From: Streptomyces sp. MUM 2J
GTDB taxonomy: Bacteria; Actinomycetota; Actinomycetes; Streptomycetales; Streptomycetaceae
Assembly (NCBI RefSeq): GCF_022414535.1
Contig: NZ_JADWYM010000005.1
Coordinates: 186,001 to 250,000 of the forward strand
Direction: 5' to 3'
Length of the DNA stretch: 64,000 nucleotides
The notes beneath the pieces are model-generated. The model ran no database searches, was not told the DNA's origin, and was given only the letters and a program-made list of their open reading frames with translations. Position numbers and translations under genes: made by a program. Below, piece by piece: positions 52,343 through 62,613 of this stretch (the stretch's first letter is position 1; each line of letters opens with the position of its first letter).

Positions 52343-53248
52343 GTGTCCCGACGTCTCAGGGCCGCCGCGTCGGCCGTCCTCATCGCCCTGGCGTGCCTGC
52401 TCGTGCCGTTCGGCACGCTGGCGGCCTGGGCGGCGTACGGCCTCGCGGACACCGGGCGGTACGTCACCACGATGGCGCCGCTCGCCGCCGACCCGGACGT
52501 GCAGGGGCAGATCGCGGACACCGTGGGCAGCGGAATCCTGCGCCGGGTCGACGGAGGTGCGGCACGCGGCGCGATGGGCCCCTTCGTGCACGACGCGGTG
52601 CGTTCCTTCACCCGCACCGAGGCCTTCCGCACCGCCTGGGACACCGCCAACCGGGCCGCCCACGACGCCGTCCTGAGCGCCCTGCGGGAGAAGGGCGACC
52701 GCCCGGTCACCGTCGACCTGGCCCCCGTCACCACCCAGGTGAAGCGCCGGCTGGCCGCCGACCACGTGCCGTTGGCCAACCGGATCCCGGTGCGGCACAC
52801 CGAGGTGGCGCTCCTGCGCACCGGCGAACTGGGCCGCCTCCGGGAGGGATACGAGGTGCTCGAAGTCGCGGGATTCTGGCTGCCCGTGTCGACCGTGACC
52901 CTGGCCGTCGCCGGTATCGCGCTGGCCGCATGCCGTCGGCGTGCGGTCACCGCGACCGCCCTCGGCACGGCGCTCGGCGGAGGCCTGCTCGCCCTCGCGG
53001 TGGCCGTCGGCCGCCGTCTCACGCTGCGTGACCTACCCGACGAGGTCTCCCACCCGGCTGTCGGCGCCGTCTACGACGCCCTCACCGCCACCCTGCGCAC
53101 GGCGGCCTGGCTGCTGCTCGCCGTCGGCCTCACCGTCGCCCTGGGCATCTGGCTCTCCGGATGCTGCACCCGCGCGCTGCGACGGCGACGGGCCCGCGCG
53201 GCACCCGCGGGCGAGCCCGCTCCGCAGCCGTGGAGGGCCGGGCTCTGA
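52343..53248 (+). CDS. Hypothetical membrane protein with large extracellular domain
   Basis: 301 aa. First transmembrane helix at about 10-32, a soluble segment of about 150 residues predicted outside, then three helices near residues 175-275 and a basic tail. I do not recognise the family. GTG 52343 is preferred to TTG 52331; GGAAG lies just ahead of it. The 284 nt upstream (52059-52342) hold the divergent promoter of the 47-aa gene and GC-rich sequence without another gene. Confidence 0.78.
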   Translation: MSRRLRAAASAVLIALACLLVPFGTLAAWAAYGLADTGRYVTTMAPLAADPDVQGQIADTVGSGILRRVDGGAARGAMGPFVHDAVRSFTRTEAFRTAWDTANRAAHDAVLSALREKGDRPVTVDLAPVTTQVKRRLAADHVPLANRIPVRHTEVALLRTGELGRLREGYEVLEVAGFWLPVSTVTLAVAGIALAACRRRAVTATALGTALGGGLLALAVAVGRRLTLRDLPDEVSHPAVGAVYDALTATLRTAAWLLLAVGLTVALGIWLSGCCTRALRRRRARAAPAGEPAPQPWRAGL

Positions 53249-53414
53249 CCGCGACCTCCCGCCCGGCCGTCCGTCCCCGGGGGAGTTCGGGGCGGGGCGC
53301 CACCGAGCGGGAGGCCGGGACGTGGGCCGGGACGCGAACCGGAACGTGGACACCGTGGCTGCGGGGACGCGGTGATCCGGTCGGGGCCCCAGGCCAGCCG
53401 CCCATAATGGGCGC

Positions 53415-55367
53415 ATGTCCCGCGAGTTCCCCATCGGCCTGAACCCTCCCGACTGGCTGATGCGGAATCTCCGCCCCGAGCCGAGCCCCGTCAACCGGCC
53501 CGCCGCCGCCCGCGCCGCCGTCGCCATGACCCTCCCCCTGGCGATCGGCCTTGCCACCGGCCACACCGACTACGGCGCGCTCGCCTCCATGGGCGCCCTG
53601 TTCGGCGTCATCGGCGACACCGCCGACGCCTACCGCATGCGGCTGCTGAACATCGCCGTGCCGCAGGTCTTCGGCGCCGTCGGCATCACCCTCGGCTCGC
53701 TCGTCCACGGCCACGGCTGGACGGCGGTGGCGGTCGTCACCGCCGTGGCCCTGCTCTCCGGCATGATCTCCACCATCGGCGCCGTCGCCTCCGTATCCGG
53801 GCTGTTGCTGCTGCTCAACACCGTGCTCGGGGCGGGGCTGCCGATGCCCGACCCCTGGTGGCTGCCGGCGCTGCTGGTCTCCGGAGGCGGTCTGCTCGTC
53901 CTGGTGCTGGCACTGCTGGCCTGGCCGCTCAGAGCCGGGGTACCCGAGCGGACGGCCGTCGCGCAGACCTACGACACGGTCGCCGACCTGCTCGCCGCGT
54001 GCGGCGACGACACGGCGTACACCGCCGCCCGCTACACCGTCACACAGTCGCTGAACCAGTCCTACGACCTGGTCCTGGCCCGGCGCGCACGCCATCACGG
54101 CCGCAGCGGGGAACTGACCCGGCTGCTGGCCCAGTTGAACGCCCTCATCCCGGTCGTGGAGGCCGCCCCGGCCGTCCACCTCGCCGGACGGCCCCTGCCG
54201 CACCGGGTCCCCGCCGCCGTGCGCCGGCTCGCCACCGCCGTCGAGACCGGGGACACCGGCCCCCTGACGCTCGACCTGCCCGCCCCGGCCGACGAGACCA
54301 CCCGCGCCACCGACCACGCCCTCCGGCACGCCGCCGAGGTCGTGACCGCTCCCGACGTGGAGGCCCACGGCATCGACGACCGCCTGGGCCGCCCGGCGGC
54401 CCTCCGCATCCGCACCGCCAGGGCGGCGCGGAACGTGATGCTGTCGGCCGCCTCCTGGCGCTACGGGCTGCGGCTGGCCCTGTGCATCGGAATCGCCCAG
54501 GTCCTGGTGTCGATCGTCCCGGTGGCGCGCTCGTACTGGGTCGCCCTGACCATCACCTTCGTCCTGAAGCCCGACTTCGGCTCGGTCTTCTCCCGCGCCC
54601 TGCTGCGCGCCCTCGGCACGGTGGCGGGCCTGGTCGTCGCCGCGGCGGTGCTGGCGGAGGTGCCGCGCGGCTGGTGGGACGTCGCGGTGATGCTCGTGCT
54701 GGCCCCGCTGATCCCGACGCTCACACCGCGCGGGTACGGCTACCAGACGGCCGCCATCACCCCGGTGATCCTGCTCCTGTCCGACGTCCTCAACCACGAG
54801 GGGACGGCTCTGCTGCTGCCCCGCCTGGTCGACTCCCTCCTCGGCTGCTGCATCGCCCTCGTCGCCGGCTACCTGCTGTGGCCGGAGAGCTGGCACACCC
54901 GGGTCGGCGACCGTCTCGCGGACGCGGTGGCGGACACGGCGCGCTACGTGGACCGCGCCTTCGGCGAGGGCGTGGACCCCGCGGCCCGGGCCCGCATGCG
55001 CCGCCGCCTCTACCGCGACCTGTCCGCCATCCGGACGGAGTTCCAGCGTGCCCTGACCGAACCACCGCCGACCGGGCGGCGGGCGGCGGCCTGGTGGCCG
55101 CTGGTCGTCGCGGTCGAGCGCATCGTCGACGCGACGACTGCGGCCCGGATCCGCGTGAAGCAGGGCGCCGCACCGCCCTCACGTGCGGAGATCGCCCGGC
55201 TGACGCTGCAACTGACGGAGCTGGCGGAGGGCCTGCGCACCACCAAGACCCTCTACCCGGTCCGCACCGACCTGGCCGGCCCGGCGGACAGTGTCCTGGA
55301 ACCGGTACGGCAGGAGGTGGCCGCGGCGAGAGCCATCGCCTCGCCGCCGAGTCCGGAGGGGCCGTGA
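53415..55367 (+). CDS. FUSC-family membrane protein (aromatic-acid-exporter type)
   Basis: 650 aa. Two sets of about five to six transmembrane helices (about 35-180 and 345-490) flank a cytoplasmic region, with a second helical domain at the C-terminus, the FUSC/AaeB layout. The second set holds SYWVALTITFVLKPDFGSVF. Family members are proposed exporters of aromatic carboxylic acids and related compounds. ATG 53415; no strong ribosome-binding site. Its stop lies inside a 20-bp tandem repeat. Confidence 0.88.
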   Translation: MSREFPIGLNPPDWLMRNLRPEPSPVNRPAAARAAVAMTLPLAIGLATGHTDYGALASMGALFGVIGDTADAYRMRLLNIAVPQVFGAVGITLGSLVHGHGWTAVAVVTAVALLSGMISTIGAVASVSGLLLLLNTVLGAGLPMPDPWWLPALLVSGGGLLVLVLALLAWPLRAGVPERTAVAQTYDTVADLLAACGDDTAYTAARYTVTQSLNQSYDLVLARRARHHGRSGELTRLLAQLNALIPVVEAAPAVHLAGRPLPHRVPAAVRRLATAVETGDTGPLTLDLPAPADETTRATDHALRHAAEVVTAPDVEAHGIDDRLGRPAALRIRTARAARNVMLSAASWRYGLRLALCIGIAQVLVSIVPVARSYWVALTITFVLKPDFGSVFSRALLRALGTVAGLVVAAAVLAEVPRGWWDVAVMLVLAPLIPTLTPRGYGYQTAAITPVILLLSDVLNHEGTALLLPRLVDSLLGCCIALVAGYLLWPESWHTRVGDRLADAVADTARYVDRAFGEGVDPAARARMRRRLYRDLSAIRTEFQRALTEPPPTGRRAAAWWPLVVAVERIVDATTAARIRVKQGAAPPSRAEIARLTLQLTELAEGLRTTKTLYPVRTDLAGPADSVLEPVRQEVAAARAIASPPSPEGP

Positions 55368-55420
55368 CGGACCCCGGGGGGCCGTGAGCGACCCCGGGGG
55401 GCCGTGAGGGACCCTGGGGC
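55361..55420. repeat. Three tandem 20-bp repeats across the FUSC stop codon
   Basis: GCCGTGACGGACCCCGGGGG, GCCGTGAGCGACCCCGGGGG and GCCGTGAGGGACCCTGGGGC at 55361, 55381 and 55401. The first copy contains the FUSC TGA. Confidence 0.8.
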
Positions 55421-55544
55421 ATGGGCCGGGGGCGACTTTCCGCTGGCACATCCCTCCCCAAGATCGCCGGCGGGGACCGCTAACCTTACGTGTCCGTCCT
55501 GGCCAGTGATTGACGGGCTACAACTCACGCGAAGGGTTGCGCAC

Positions 55545-57698
55545 ATGGGCATTCTCACTCTCCTGCGGAACGCGTTCGGCCGGTCACGCAAGGAGCGGAC
55601 CGCCGAGGCGGAGAGTGCCGCAGCCACTCACCCGCAGGACTCGCAAGCGACGGTCCCGCCCCAGAAGCCGGCCGGCGACGCGGCCTCGGTCCCGACTCCG
55701 CGCGACGAGGAACACGACCTGGTGTCGGCCGCCTTCGACAAGATCGCGGTGCCGAAGCAGACGTCCCCGGCGGAGGAGCCGACCGCGCCGGCGGCGGAGA
55801 AGCCGCAGCCCGAGGCGCCTGTTGCGGAGGCGGAGAAGCCCCTGGCAGAGCCCGCGGCCGCGCCGGACGCCGAAGCGGAGACCGAGCAGGAGCCGCAGGC
55901 CGAGCAGCCGTCGGCCGAAGCGGACCAGCCGTCGGAGAAGCCGCGGACGGAGCCCACCCGGGCCGCGGAGCCCGAGCCCGGGCCGGAGGCCACCGAGCCC
56001 CGGGCCGGGGCCACCGCGGAGCTCCACGCCGAGACCACGCCGGAGGCCGCAGCCGAACCGGAGCCCCAGGCCGAGACCGCCCCCGGACCGGAAGCGGAGA
56101 CCGCAACGAAGGCCACGGCCGAACCCGAGCCGGAGGCCGCCGAGGCCGAGCCGGAGGCCACCGAGCCCCGGGCCGGGGCCACCGCGGAGCCCCAGGCCGA
56201 GACCGCCCCCGGACCGGAAACGGAAGCCACCTCCGAGCCGCAGACCGCAGCCGAGGCAGCTCCGGAGGCGGACGCCACCCCGGAGGCCGCAGCCGCGCCG
56301 GAGCCGGCGACCGAGCCGCAGGCCGAGGCCACCCCCGCAGCAGAGGCGGAGGCCCGCTCGGAACCGGAGACCGCAGCCGCGCCGGAGCCCGCGAACGAAC
56401 CACGGGCCGAGGCCGCCCCCGCAGCGGAAGCGGAAGCCACCCCCGAGCCGCAGACCGCAGCCGCAGCCGCAGCTGCAGCCGCAGCCGCAGCCGAGGCCAC
56501 CCCAGAACCGCAGACCGCGGCCGAGGCAGCTCCGGAGGCGGACGCCACCCCGGTGACCGAGGCCGAGGACGAGCCGGAGGCGCGGACACAGGCCGCCGCC
56601 GAGCCGGTGGAGGCCACGGCGCGGTCGGCGCCCCACGAGCAGGCCGACGAACAGGGCGCCGAGCAGACCGACGCGCCCGCCACCGTGCCGACAGCCGGCC
56701 CGGAGCCCGAACCGGCGACCGCTCCGGAGCCGGAACCGACACCGGCCGCGTCCGCCGGGGCCACCTCCGTGGCCGAGGCGGCTGACGAAGCCGCGGGGGC
56801 CACTGCCGCCCCCGAGAAGGCCACGGAGCCCGCCGCCGAGGCGACCCCCGAGTCCTCCACACCCGCCGGGGCCGCAGCCGAGCCCGAGCCGGTGGCCACC
56901 GGGGCCGAGCCGGAGCAGGCCCCCGGGTCCCGGGCGCCTGCCGCGTCCGACGACGGCGAGCCCGCCCCTGAGCCCGCCCTCGCCAAGGCGGCCGCTGAGT
57001 CGGGCACCGCGGCGGACGTCGCGGCGGACGCCGCCCCCGCCGTCTCCCTCGCGGAGCTGACCTCCCGCGCCCCCGGCCTGGTCACCGCCTACCGGGCGGC
57101 CGGCGCCGTCCTCGGCGAGCAGGACCTGACCGGCGCCCGCGCCAAGGTCTACCTCGTGCTCGACCGCTCCGCGTCGATGCGGCCGTACTACAAGGACGGC
57201 TCAGCACAGGCCCTCGCCGAGCAGACGCTCGCCCTCGCCGCCCAGCTCGACCCCGCGGCCGCGGTCCACGTCACGTTCTTCTCCACGGAGCTGGACGGGA
57301 CCGGCGAGCTGACCCTCGCCGAGCACGAGAACCGGATCGACGAGCTGCACGCGGGCCTGGGCCGGATGGGCCGGACCAGCTACCACGCGGCCGTCGCCGA
57401 GGTGATCGCCCAGCACGAGAAGTCGGCCGACCCCGCGGCCCCGGCCCTGGTGGTCTTCCAGACGGACGGCGCTCCGGACGCGAAGACCCCCGCGACCCAG
57501 TCCCTCGCGGACGCGGCGAAGAACCACCCCGTGCTGCACTTCGCCTTCGTCGCCTTCGGCGAGCACGGCAACAAGGCCTTCGACTACCTCCGGAAGCTGA
57601 AGACGGGCAACACGTCCTTCTTCCACGCGGGCCCCGCCCCCCGTGAACTCACCGACAAGGAGTTCTACGAGGGCGCCTTGGCGACCTGGCGCCCGTAG
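55545..57698 (+). CDS. VWA-domain protein with ~450-residue Glu/Ala/Pro-rich region
   Basis: 717 aa. A short basic N-terminus ([19 protein letters not shown]) is followed by about 450 residues almost entirely of Ala, Glu, Pro and Thr with imperfect repeats and a run of about 13 alanines. The C-terminal ~220 residues form a VWA domain with MIDAS motif DRSAS and TDGAPD, of the TerF/TerY-like group. Probably cytoplasmic; the long acidic stretch should be disordered. GAAGGG precedes ATG 55545. DNA around 56455-56494 is a GCAGCC-like hexamer array likely to vary in length. Confidence 0.87.
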   Translation: MGILTLLRNAFGRSRKERTAEAESAAATHPQDSQATVPPQKPAGDAASVPTPRDEEHDLVSAAFDKIAVPKQTSPAEEPTAPAAEKPQPEAPVAEAEKPLAEPAAAPDAEAETEQEPQAEQPSAEADQPSEKPRTEPTRAAEPEPGPEATEPRAGATAELHAETTPEAAAEPEPQAETAPGPEAETATKATAEPEPEAAEAEPEATEPRAGATAEPQAETAPGPETEATSEPQTAAEAAPEADATPEAAAAPEPATEPQAEATPAAEAEARSEPETAAAPEPANEPRAEAAPAAEAEATPEPQTAAAAAAAAAAAAEATPEPQTAAEAAPEADATPVTEAEDEPEARTQAAAEPVEATARSAPHEQADEQGAEQTDAPATVPTAGPEPEPATAPEPEPTPAASAGATSVAEAADEAAGATAAPEKATEPAAEATPESSTPAGAAAEPEPVATGAEPEQAPGSRAPAASDDGEPAPEPALAKAAAESGTAADVAADAAPAVSLAELTSRAPGLVTAYRAAGAVLGEQDLTGARAKVYLVLDRSASMRPYYKDGSAQALAEQTLALAAQLDPAAAVHVTFFSTELDGTGELTLAEHENRIDELHAGLGRMGRTSYHAAVAEVIAQHEKSADPAAPALVVFQTDGAPDAKTPATQSLADAAKNHPVLHFAFVAFGEHGNKAFDYLRKLKTGNTSFFHAGPAPRELTDKEFYEGALATWRP

Positions 57699-57843
57699 GA
57701 AGCGTCCGCCCCGGCGCCGCCCGCTGCCCACCACACGAAATGGCCAGCGGGCGGCGCAGTCGTGTCGGCTACGATTTCAAGGTTCGAAGACGACCGAGAA
57801 CCAGAGATCGTCACCCCGCGTAGCGACTTGGGAGCAGCCCCCG

Positions 57844-59577
57844 ATGGCTCGACACCTCATCACCAGCGCCCTTCCGTACATCAACGGGATCAAGCACCTG
57901 GGCAACATGGTGGGGTCCATGCTCCCGGCGGACGTGTACTCCCGGTACCTCCGCCAGCGCGGCCACGACGTGCTGTACATCTGCGCGACCGACGAGCACG
58001 GCACCCCCGCCGAGCTGGCCGCGAAGGAGGCGGGGCTGTCCGTCACCGAGTTCTGCGCGCAGGCCCACGACGCCCAGAAGGCGGTCTACGACGGCTTCGC
58101 GCTCGCCTTCGACTACTTCGGCCGCAGCTCCAGCCCGCAGAACGTGGAGATCACGCAGCACTTCGCCCGCAGGCTGAACGAGAACGGCTTCATCGAGGAG
58201 CGCGCGATCCGGCAGGTGTACTCGCCCGCCGACGGCCGCTTCCTGCCCGACCGCTACGTGGAGGGCACCTGCCCGCACTGCGGTTACGACAAGGCCCGCG
58301 GCGACCAGTGCGAGAACTGCACCCGGGTCCTCGACCCGACCGACCTGATCAACCCGCGTTCGGCGATCTCCGGTTCCACGGACCTGGAGGTCCGCGAGAC
58401 CAAGCACCTCTTCCTCCTGCAGTCCAAGCTGCAGCACGAGGTCGAGGAGTGGGTGGCCCGCCACGAGAACGACTGGCCGCACCTGGCCGCGTCGATCGCC
58501 CGCAAGTGGCTGACCGAGGGCCTGCACGACCGTGCGATCACCCGGGACCTGGACTGGGGCGTCCCGGTCCCGGCCGACACCTGGCCGGAGCTCGCGGCCG
58601 AGGGCAAGGTGTTCTACGTCTGGTTCGACGCACCGATCGAGTACATCGGTGCGACGAAGGAATGGGCGGACGCGGCGCCCGACGGCGAGACCCGGGACTG
58701 GAGGTCCTGGTGGTACGAGGCGGACCTGGGCGACGACCCGGTGCGCTACACCGAGTTCATGGCGAAGGACAACGTCCCCTTCCACACGGTGATGTTCCCG
58801 GCCACCGAGCTGGGTGTGCGCGAGCCGTGGAAGAAGGTCGACTACGTCAAGGCGTTCAACTGGCTGACGTACTACGGCGGCAAGTTCTCCACCTCGCAGA
58901 AGCGCGGCGTCTTCACCGACCACGCGCTGGAGATCCTCCCGGCGGACTACTGGCGCTACTTCCTCATCGCCAACGCGCCGGAGTCCGACGACTCCTCCTT
59001 CACCTGGGAGCACTTCACGGCGACGGTCAACAAGGACCTCGCCGACACCCTCGGCAACTTCGTCAACCGCGTCCTGTCCTTCTCCCGCAAGCGCTTCGGC
59101 GACGAGGTCCCGGCGGGCGGCGAGCCGGGCGAGGCGGAGGCGCGGCTGGGGGAGGAGATCGCGGGTCTCCTGTCCGACTACGAGTCGCACATGGAGTCCC
59201 TGCAGTTCCGCAAGGCGGCTACCGCCCTGCGTGCCCTGTGGTCCGCGGGCAACTCCTACCTGGAGGAGAAGGCCCCCTGGCTGGAGATCAAGACCGACAA
59301 GGACGGCGCGGCGCTGACGCTGCGCACGGCGATGAACCTGATCCACCTGTACGCGGTGGTGTCCGAGCCGTTCATCCCGGCGTCGGCGCGGACGATGCGC
59401 GAGGCGTTCGCGCTGCCGGAGGACACGGCGGTCTGGGTGACGCCGGACGAGGCCCGCGCCCTCACGTCCGTGCCCGCCGGCACGCCCTTCACCGTCCCGC
59501 CGGTGCTGTTCGCCAAGCTCACGGACGATGACCTGGAGAACTACAAGGAGCGCTTCGGCGGCGAGCCGACGGAGTAG
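57844..59577 (+). CDS. metG: Methionyl-tRNA synthetase
   Basis: 577 aa class I aminoacyl-tRNA synthetase charging tRNA-Met. HIGH-type motif KHLGN at 17-21, zinc knuckle Cys143/146/156/159 ([12 protein letters not shown]), KMSKS-type motif KFSTS at 347-351, and the helical anticodon-binding domain from about 400. There is no C-terminal dimerisation domain. GGGAG precedes ATG 57844. The 145-nt leader shows no T-box features. Essential core gene. Terminated by two hairpins at 59601-59683. Confidence 0.97.
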   Translation: MARHLITSALPYINGIKHLGNMVGSMLPADVYSRYLRQRGHDVLYICATDEHGTPAELAAKEAGLSVTEFCAQAHDAQKAVYDGFALAFDYFGRSSSPQNVEITQHFARRLNENGFIEERAIRQVYSPADGRFLPDRYVEGTCPHCGYDKARGDQCENCTRVLDPTDLINPRSAISGSTDLEVRETKHLFLLQSKLQHEVEEWVARHENDWPHLAASIARKWLTEGLHDRAITRDLDWGVPVPADTWPELAAEGKVFYVWFDAPIEYIGATKEWADAAPDGETRDWRSWWYEADLGDDPVRYTEFMAKDNVPFHTVMFPATELGVREPWKKVDYVKAFNWLTYYGGKFSTSQKRGVFTDHALEILPADYWRYFLIANAPESDDSSFTWEHFTATVNKDLADTLGNFVNRVLSFSRKRFGDEVPAGGEPGEAEARLGEEIAGLLSDYESHMESLQFRKAATALRALWSAGNSYLEEKAPWLEIKTDKDGAALTLRTAMNLIHLYAVVSEPFIPASARTMREAFALPEDTAVWVTPDEARALTSVPAGTPFTVPPVLFAKLTDDDLENYKERFGGEPTE

Positions 59578-59600
59578 CCGGAGGGGTGAGCGGGACGGAA

Positions 59601-59683
59601 CGCGGGCCGGGTGCCGGTCCCTGCGGCCCCTCCACCCGGCCCGCGGTGGCGGGGCGGGTGCGGCCGGCCGGTCGCACCCGCCC
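59601..59683. terminator. Two consecutive hairpins between metG and a convergent gene
   Basis: Hairpin 1: CGCGGGCCGGGTG (59601-59613) with CACCCGGCCCGCG (59633-59645). Hairpin 2: GGGCGGGTGCG (59652-59662) with CGCACCCGCCC (59673-59683). Both stems are perfect and serve both strands. Confidence 0.8.
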
Positions 59684-59696
59684 GCTCCGGTTGGTC

Positions 59697-59999
59697 CTAC
59701 TCGCCGCGCACGAACCGGCCGACGGCATGCAGGATCCGGTCCAGCAGTTCCCTCAGGAGGACCAGGCCGGCCCCCGCCAGGCACACGCGGGCCGCCCCCC
59801 AGCTCCCCGCCGCCGCGGCGCGCGTGTAGGAGGCGACCCACGGGCCGCTGTGCCCCAGGTCCCAGGTCGGCCGGTCCGGCCAGTCGGCGCCGACGGCGCT
59901 GCTCACCGTCCAGCAGACCGCCGCGACCACGGTGAGCCAGAACGCCGCGATGACCAGACTCCGCAGCAGCACGTACCGCCGCTCGCCCCCGTATGACAT
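59697..59999 (-). CDS. Small hypothetical membrane protein
   Basis: 100 aa with two transmembrane helices (LLRSLVIAAFWLTVVAAVCW near the start and CLAGAGLVLLRELLDRIL near the end) separated by a Trp-rich extracellular loop. GAGGAGGGGG precedes ATG 59999. Function not recognised. Convergent with metG. Confidence 0.75.
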   Translation of the reverse strand: MSYGGERRYVLLRSLVIAAFWLTVVAAVCWTVSSAVGADWPDRPTWDLGHSGPWVASYTRAAAAGSWGAARVCLAGAGLVLLRELLDRILHAVGRFVRGE

Positions 60000-60129
60000 G
60001 TCGTCCCCCTCCTCGGACGAACTACTGTACGCATCAACCTCCACCCGTTATACATGTCGCTGTTCGATCTCAGTGATCCACTGGAACGTGAGCGCGCGTC
60101 TGCGCCCGTCAAGCGGGGGGTTTCATCTC

Positions 60130-60495
60130 ATGGCACTGTTCGGCAACGCGCATCCCATCGACCCGGCGGAGGCCCAGAAGGACTACGCCCGTCTGCTGGG
60201 TCAGGGCGAACAGGTGCAGGCGGCGTTCCTGCTGGTGCGCGACACCATCATCTTCACCGACCGGCGCCTGCTGCTGGTCGACAAGCAGGGCATCACCGGC
60301 AAGAAGGTGGAGTACCACTCCATCCCGTACCGCAGCATCACCCACTTCGCGGTGGAGACCGCCGGCACCTTCGACCTCGACGCCGAGCTGAAGATCTGGG
60401 TGTCGGGCAACTCGGTCCCGATCGAGAAGACCTTCACCAAGGGCGTCGACATCTACGAGGTGCAGGCGATCCTCACCCAGTTCGTGGCGAAGTAG
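60130..60495 (+). CDS. Bacterial PH-domain protein
   Basis: 121 aa, a single pleckstrin-homology-like fold. The strands read AAFLLVRDTIIFTDRRLLLV, VEYHSIPYRSITHFAVET and FDLDAELKIWV, and a C-terminal helix ends the domain, matching the bacterial PH family (YvbH-like). Soluble; function unknown, possibly membrane or protein binding. GGGGGG precedes ATG 60130. A strong hairpin follows. Confidence 0.9.
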   Translation: MALFGNAHPIDPAEAQKDYARLLGQGEQVQAAFLLVRDTIIFTDRRLLLVDKQGITGKKVEYHSIPYRSITHFAVETAGTFDLDAELKIWVSGNSVPIEKTFTKGVDIYEVQAILTQFVAK

Positions 60496-60515
60496 GCCCG
60501 GGACGGGCCCAGGAC

Positions 60516-60541
60516 GGCCCCGGTGCCGCGGCACCGGGGCC
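60516..60541. terminator. Hairpin after the PH-domain gene
   Basis: GGCCCCGGTGCC, GC, GGCACCGGGGCC, perfect 12-nt arms beginning 21 nt after the stop. Confidence 0.75.
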
Positions 60542-60640
60542 CTCGGCCGGGTCGGCATGCGGGACCGCGCGCCTGGCCCGGGCGGCGGCCCGCGTCTGGC
60601 AGAGTGCTGCCCGAACCCACCCTTCTCCCCCCTGGGCCCC

Positions 60641-61336
60641 GTGAACCTCCCCGACCCGCACCGCCGACTCCTCTCGGACGTCGTCACCGCAGACCTCCCC
60701 CACACGCTCGTCCTCGCCGGCGGCTACGCCCTCCAGGCGCACGGCCTCGTGGACCGGCCGCACGCCAACGTGGACATGGCGACGGAGAGCCAGGAACCGA
60801 CGGACCGGCTCGCCGAGGCGGTGGCGACCGCGCTCCGCAGCCGCGCCCGCGACGTCGCACCGGGGTCCGTCACCCCGCTCACGGCACACCTCTCGGTCAC
60901 GGACCCGCCCACGGGCGAACGGTGCGACCTGATCCTCCACAAGGAGACGCTCTGGCACCCGCCGGTCCTCACGGACCTCGGCCCGACCCTGAGCCTGGAG
61001 GACGCGGTCGGTACGAAGATCAGGGCCCTGTACGACCGGGGCGCCGCCGTCGACCTCATCGACGCCCGCGCAGCCGCGGCCCGTTTCACCCTGCCCGACC
61101 TGGAGGACCTGGGCCGTCGCCACGCGCACGACCCCTTCGACCTGCCGACTTACCGGTCCCGGCTGGAGGGCAGCGACTGGTACCCGGACGCCGCGTTCAC
61201 CGCGTACGGCCTGACGGAGGCGGACATCGCCGCCCTCCGCGCCTGGGCCCAGCACTGGTCCGACGACATCGCGGAACGCCTGCTGGAGGACGGCGCCAAC
61301 CCGGACACGGAGGACGGCTCCGAACCCGACGCGTGA
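60641..61336 (+). CDS. Nucleotidyltransferase-like protein (AbiEii/AbiGii type)
   Basis: 231 aa. N-terminal nucleotidyltransferase core: LVLAGGYALQAHGLVDRPHA (GG motif followed by R-x-HANVDMA in place of the usual T-x-D-hD), then CDLILHKE and LEDAVGTKIRALYDRGAAVD. This resembles the AbiEii toxin family, but no AbiEi antitoxin gene is adjacent and the metal-binding motif reads N-V-D. It may be a solitary domesticated member. GTG 60641 without a clear ribosome-binding site. Confidence 0.75.
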   Translation: MNLPDPHRRLLSDVVTADLPHTLVLAGGYALQAHGLVDRPHANVDMATESQEPTDRLAEAVATALRSRARDVAPGSVTPLTAHLSVTDPPTGERCDLILHKETLWHPPVLTDLGPTLSLEDAVGTKIRALYDRGAAVDLIDARAAAARFTLPDLEDLGRRHAHDPFDLPTYRSRLEGSDWYPDAAFTAYGLTEADIAALRAWAQHWSDDIAERLLEDGANPDTEDGSEPDA

Positions 61337-61366
61337 AGCCCGCCCGGCCCACGGGCCGGCGAGAGG

Positions 61367-61579
61367 TCAGCTCCCGGACGCGTACCCCACGAACTCCGCC
61401 CAGGCCTCCGGCGACAGCGCCAGCCGGGGACCGGCGTCACGGTGCTTGGAGTCCCGGACGTGGACGGTGCCGGGGGTGGTGGCGATCTCGACGCAGGACT
61501 CGCCGTCGTTGCCGCTGCTGTAGCTGCTCTTGAACCACGCCGGTTCGGCAGTGTCCCCGGCGGAGACCTTGCGGATCAT
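61367..61579 (-). CDS. DUF397 protein
   Basis: 70 aa. Classical DUF397 signature: AWFKSSYSSGNDGESCVEIA, VHVRDSKHRDAGPRLALSPE, AWAEFVGY. Always paired with an Scr1/DUF5753 XRE regulator, with which it forms a regulatory (toxin-antitoxin-like) pair in Streptomyces. Its ATG overlaps the regulator stop by ATGA at 61576-61579. Confidence 0.93.
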   Translation of the reverse strand: MIRKVSAGDTAEPAWFKSSYSSGNDGESCVEIATTPGTVHVRDSKHRDAGPRLALSPEAWAEFVGYASGS

Positions 61580-62451
61580 GTTTCTCCCAGCAGTTGCTCG
61601 ATGAAGGCCAGCGACTCCCACGGCGGGAAGGCCTGCGCCCGGATGGTGCCATAGCGCAGCTCAAGGATGCGGAGCTGCCTCAGGTCGGTCACGGGACGAC
61701 CGCTGAAGGCTCCGTCGGAACGCCCGACCGCCGAACCGTCCGCGAACTTCAGCAACTCGATCCTGCCGTCCAAGCCGGAATGGACTTCGACGCGTGTCGG
61801 CATCACCTGGAGGGTGACGTTGCGCAACCGGCCCACCTCCAACAGGCGTTCGAGCTGCTGACGCCACACCATTGTGCCTCCGAGCGGGCGTCGCAGCGGT
61901 GCCTCTTCCAGGACGAAGTGAATCGACGGGGCCGGTTCGCGCGCGAAGACCGACTGCCGCGCCAGGCGAGCGGCCACCATGCGTTCCACGTCGTCCGGTG
62001 AGTACGGCGGCTGCGCCGCCTCGATCAGGGCGCGGGCATGCTCCGGAGTCTGCAACAACCCGTGCACACTGTGGCATTCGTACAGGCCGATCTCGACGGC
62101 CTTGGCCTCCATCTGCGCCAGATCCCGCACCTTCTTCGGGTACCGGACCTTGTTGACGTCCTCCTTCATCGCCGAGAGCAGGCCGCCCGCGCCCAGCGCC
62201 TCGTCCGCCCTGTCCAGATACTCGGGTCGGGGAATCCGCTTCCCGGCCTCGATCTTGTAGACGAGGTCCTCGCCGTATCCGACCGCCCGGCCGAAGTCGG
62301 CGGCCCGCATGCCCACGGCCTCCCGCCGCAGCTTCAACTGCCGTCCCACGGTGGCGACGACGGCGACGCCCCACTCGTCGTCCGGATCCACCTCCCATCC
62401 CGGCTCGTCCGCCTCGGTCCTGAGCCGCCCTACCTCACCGTCCACCGACAT
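61576..62451 (-). CDS. Scr1-family XRE regulator (DUF5753)
   Basis: 291 aa. The N-terminal HTH_XRE spans about 35-90 (LRREAVGMRAADFGRAVGYG, VYKIEAGKRIPRP). The DUF5753 domain runs from about 115 to the end (HSVHGLLQTPEHARALIEA, MVWRQQLERLLEVGRLRNVT). Regulators of this kind (WhiJ/AbaA clusters) influence development and antibiotic production. Cotranslated with DUF397 and divergent from the ATPase gene at 62614. Confidence 0.92.
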   Translation of the reverse strand: MSVDGEVGRLRTEADEPGWEVDPDDEWGVAVVATVGRQLKLRREAVGMRAADFGRAVGYGEDLVYKIEAGKRIPRPEYLDRADEALGAGGLLSAMKEDVNKVRYPKKVRDLAQMEAKAVEIGLYECHSVHGLLQTPEHARALIEAAQPPYSPDDVERMVAARLARQSVFAREPAPSIHFVLEEAPLRRPLGGTMVWRQQLERLLEVGRLRNVTLQVMPTRVEVHSGLDGRIELLKFADGSAVGRSDGAFSGRPVTDLRQLRILELRYGTIRAQAFPPWESLAFIEQLLGET

Positions 62452-62613
62452 GCGCGCCCCTCCGACGTACCGCCACCGCCTCGTACCGCGACGCCCCTAC
62501 CCGCGCGCACCGCCCCGACAAGCCCGGACACCACCGGACAAGCGCCGGACAGTCACCGTACGCATCGGCGCCGTCACTCCTCACGGTAGGCGGCTCCGGC
62601 CACGCTGAGTGAC

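Noticed and set aside
57699..57843. T-box or riboswitch leader before metG
   Set aside because: No specifier stem, T-box sequence or anti-terminator pairing visible in the 145-nt leader.
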